NCBI GenBank assembly: GCA_003452695.1
Contig: DMNP01000181.1
Span: 1-6,183 of the forward strand
Direction of reading: 5' to 3'
Source: Eggerthellaceae bacterium
Lineage (GTDB): Bacteria; Actinomycetota; Coriobacteriia; Coriobacteriales; Eggerthellaceae
Length of the DNA: 6,183 nucleotides
Under the pieces are notes generated by a model. That model was not told the DNA's origin. It did no database searches and worked only from the letters and a program-made list of their open reading frames with translations. Both the position numbers and the translations under genes were made by a program. This document shows positions 4,763-6,183 of the stretch, piece by piece (positions within the stretch are counted from its first letter, which is position 1; every line of letters begins with the position of its first letter).

Positions 4763-5527
4763 ATGAACCAGCGGCTCGAAGTTCCATGGGAAAAGGTATA
4801 TGACTACGTTCTGACGTGCGGGCGCGAGCACGATCCCGAACAGTTCGTGCAAACCGTGCTCGAGGAAATGGACGACCTCGTATCGTTTGACCAGGGGCTC
4901 GTCTATTGCCTCGACGAGAATCGTCGAGTGGTGTCGCAGCACCTCTACAACATCAAGAGCCGCTGGTCGAACATGTACCTGCAATACTACTCGTTTATGG
5001 TGGACACCAATCGAAAGCTGAGCGGCACGGTTAACGAGCGCTTCGACCTGCCTTTCGTCGATCAGATTTCGTGGGAGGACGAACCCGTTTCCGAATTCAT
5101 CACCGACTACATCATGGCGCGCGGTGTGCGCTGTACGATGTCGATGGTGCTTTTCGACCAGAACAGCTTGCCGCGGGCCGTGTTCGCCTTCGACCGAACG
5201 CGTTCCGCGAAGTTTTCCGAGCGCGATATGGCCATCGCTAGATACGTCGCCGCTCAGCTCAACAACTTGTACAAGAACTTCTTCTCGGACCCGGGGTTGG
5301 TGCCTGGGTCGAAGCGGAACCCCGATCACGATAAGCTCGAGGGCTTGCTAACCAAACGCGAGCGGGAGGTCGTCGACCTGCTATGCCGCGGCTTGTCGCC
5401 TGCGCATGTGAGCAAGACGCTGCATATCAGCGTGTCCACGACGTACAAGCATATCGCGCACATCTACAAGAAGCTCAACGTATCGAGCCAACAAGAGCTG
5501 CTCGTGCGCGTGCTCGGAAGCAAATAG
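4763..5527 (+). CDS. LuxR-family transcription regulator with a GAF-like sensor domain
   Basis: The protein has 254 residues and starts at ATG, with AAGGGG (4752-4757) 5 bases before it, partly overlapping the preceding stop. Residues ~10-170 form an alpha/beta region resembling a GAF-type sensor, with EEMDDLVSFDQGLVYCLDEN (34-53) and FSERDMAIARYVAAQLNNLY (151-170) as typical first and last elements. No membrane segment, receiver domain or quorum-signal motif is recognised, so the ligand is unknown. The C-terminus carries a canonical LuxR/GerE helix-turn-helix: LTKREREVVDLLCRGLS (196-212), then VSKTLHISVSTTYKHIAHIY and KKL up to 238. It is co-transcribed with the trigger-factor-like gene and probably with the chaperonin, so autoregulation of the cassette is the simplest guess. 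It could also control the SDR-like gene downstream. Confidence 0.9.
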   Translation: MNQRLEVPWEKVYDYVLTCGREHDPEQFVQTVLEEMDDLVSFDQGLVYCLDENRRVVSQHLYNIKSRWSNMYLQYYSFMVDTNRKLSGTVNERFDLPFVDQISWEDEPVSEFITDYIMARGVRCTMSMVLFDQNSLPRAVFAFDRTRSAKFSERDMAIARYVAAQLNNLYKNFFSDPGLVPGSKRNPDHDKLEGLLTKREREVVDLLCRGLSPAHVSKTLHISVSTTYKHIAHIYKKLNVSSQQELLVRVLGSK

Positions 5528-5539
5528 GGTCGGGGCAAG

Positions 5540-5635
5540 GGATGAGTGGCAGGACGTTCCTGCGACTCATCGGCATGATCTTCGGGACATGAATGACATT
5601 AGCGATGAGTCACAGGAACGTCCTGCCACTCATCC
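5540..5635. repeat. Pair of inverted 32-bp palindromes (REP-like doublet)
   Basis: The left arm 5540-5571 and right arm 5604-5635 are reverse complements at 31 of 32 positions (C versus T near the inner side), with a 32-base spacer. Each arm is itself nearly palindromic: GATGAGT pairs with ACTCATC, and CAGGA with TCCTG around ACGT-type centres. The DNA can therefore fold as two short hairpins or one long hairpin. It begins 13 bases after the LuxR gene stop. It may terminate or protect the cassette transcript, but there is no T-run, and its form is that of a mobile palindromic repeat pair (BIME or MITE-like). It is unrelated in sequence to the GGGGACATAC repeats upstream. Confidence 0.85.
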
Positions 5636-5764
5636 TTCACCTGGCAATATGCGGCTGCAATACCCAAAATTAGTAATCAACTATACCGCAGGACTTCCAT
5701 TCCATAAGCCGACCTGCGTCCCCATACTTTGTTTCGTTGGATCATCCGGAAGAAAGGGGCGCTT
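5636..5764 (+). promoter_or_regulatory. AT-rich upstream region of the SDR-like gene
   Basis: Between the palindrome doublet and the ATG at 5765 lies about 130 bases, including an AT-rich stretch (5664-5690) in which TATACC at 5684-5689 could be a -10 box; no good -35 is seen. AAAGGGG (5753-5759) is a strong ribosome site 5 bases before the ATG. An independent promoter for the SDR-like gene is therefore plausible. Confidence 0.35.
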
Positions 5765-6183
5765 ATGGATAACGAAGAGCTGTTCGAGTTGACGTCGGAT
5801 CAGCTGGAAGACGTCGAACCCCTGACGGACATATTCGACCTCACCGGCAAGGTGGCCGTCGTGTCCGGCAGCGTGGGGTTGGCGCTGCATGTCGTCAACC
5901 GCCTGCTCGAGCTCGGCGCGAAGGTCGTGTTCGGTTCCCGCACGCAGGAATGGGGCGATCTGGCGCTCGAGGTGCTGAATGACCGCGGCTACGTAGATGT
6001 CGCCTTCAAGCAGTTCGACACGCGCAGTGTCGCCGACTGCCAGGCGCTCGTCGCATTCGCCGAAGAAACGTTCGGCCCGGTCGACATCGTCGTGCCCGTC
6101 GCCGCCACGTGGCAGGCGCGCGCGTTCCTCGACATCGAGGAAGAGTTCTACGACAACATCATCGACACCGACATGAAGGGCCA
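5765..6183 (+). CDS. Short-chain dehydrogenase/reductase-like protein, N-terminal part (runs off window)
   Basis: The frame is open from ATG 5765 to the window edge, giving 139 codons. After a 24-residue acidic extension the Rossmann pattern begins: DLTGKVAVV (25-33), a glycine loop, NRLLELGAKVVFGSR, then an FDTRSVADCQALVAFAEETF stretch and GPVDIVV, all in the order of classical SDR enzymes. The cofactor signatures are altered. The loop is SGSVGLA where SDRs have TGxxxGxG (one residue shorter, last Gly changed). VPVAA replaces the NNAG strand motif, and DTDMKG occupies the usual N-L-x-G position, losing the catalytic-tetrad Asn. The Ser-Tyr-Lys residues lie beyond the window. It may be an SDR with unusual cofactor use, or a non-catalytic binding protein. 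It has its own ribosome site and lies 237 bases beyond the LuxR gene. Confidence 0.8.
   Translation, partial: MDNEELFELTSDQLEDVEPLTDIFDLTGKVAVVSGSVGLALHVVNRLLELGAKVVFGSRTQEWGDLALEVLNDRGYVDVAFKQFDTRSVADCQALVAFAEETFGPVDIVVPVAATWQARAFLDIEEEFYDNIIDTDMKG

Noticed and set aside
5589..5792. 67-codon + frame before the SDR-like gene
   Set aside because: Starts within the palindrome doublet, lacks a ribosome site, and overlaps the better-supported SDR start.

Overview
The window reads as chromosomal DNA from a GC-rich, strictly anaerobic bacterium. A QueG/reductive-dehalogenase-related iron-sulfur protein, a piece of a molybdopterin oxidoreductase, a GAF-like LuxR regulator and dispersed palindromic repeats together point to the Eggerthellaceae (Coriobacteriia: Eggerthella, Gordonibacter, Slackia and relatives). 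This assignment is inference from gene style; there is no rRNA or marker gene to prove it.

Layout. Bases 1-653 (+) hold the 3' part of a QueG-like double [4Fe-4S] protein cut by the window edge. Bases 654-934 are non-coding with two hairpins. Bases 935-1180 (-) carry the broken C-terminal half of an XRE/HipB-type DNA-binding protein, directly abutting the 3' end of a four-helix membrane protein gene (1174-1770, -). Bases 1771-2281 contain no intact gene but include a chimeric relic: 23 codons of a second QueG-like gene joined to part of a molybdopterin-dinucleotide-binding domain. Bases 2282-2544 form an AT-rich leader with an 18-bp imperfect dyad.

The core is a three-gene (+) cassette. It comprises a divergent GroEL-type chaperonin without GroES (2545-4152), a stand-alone trigger-factor C-terminal (substrate-cradle) protein (4328-4753) and a GAF-like/LuxR regulator (4763-5527). 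Three copies of a GGGGACATAC hairpin repeat lie between the first two genes. A pair of 32-bp palindromes follows the third. A short-chain dehydrogenase-like gene (5765 onward) runs off the right edge.

How the genes may work together. A GroEL paralogue beside a trigger-factor relative and a regulator recalls the reductive dehalogenase loci of Desulfitobacterium, where cprD/cprE (GroEL-like) and cprT/pceT (trigger-factor-like) assist folding of a cofactor-loaded secreted reductase. The surrounding Fe-S and molybdopterin gene traces suggest that this locus once sat, or still acts, beside anaerobic respiratory oxidoreductases. The idea that the cassette is a dedicated, non-heat-shock reductase maturation module is a hypothesis; no intact client gene is visible in this window.
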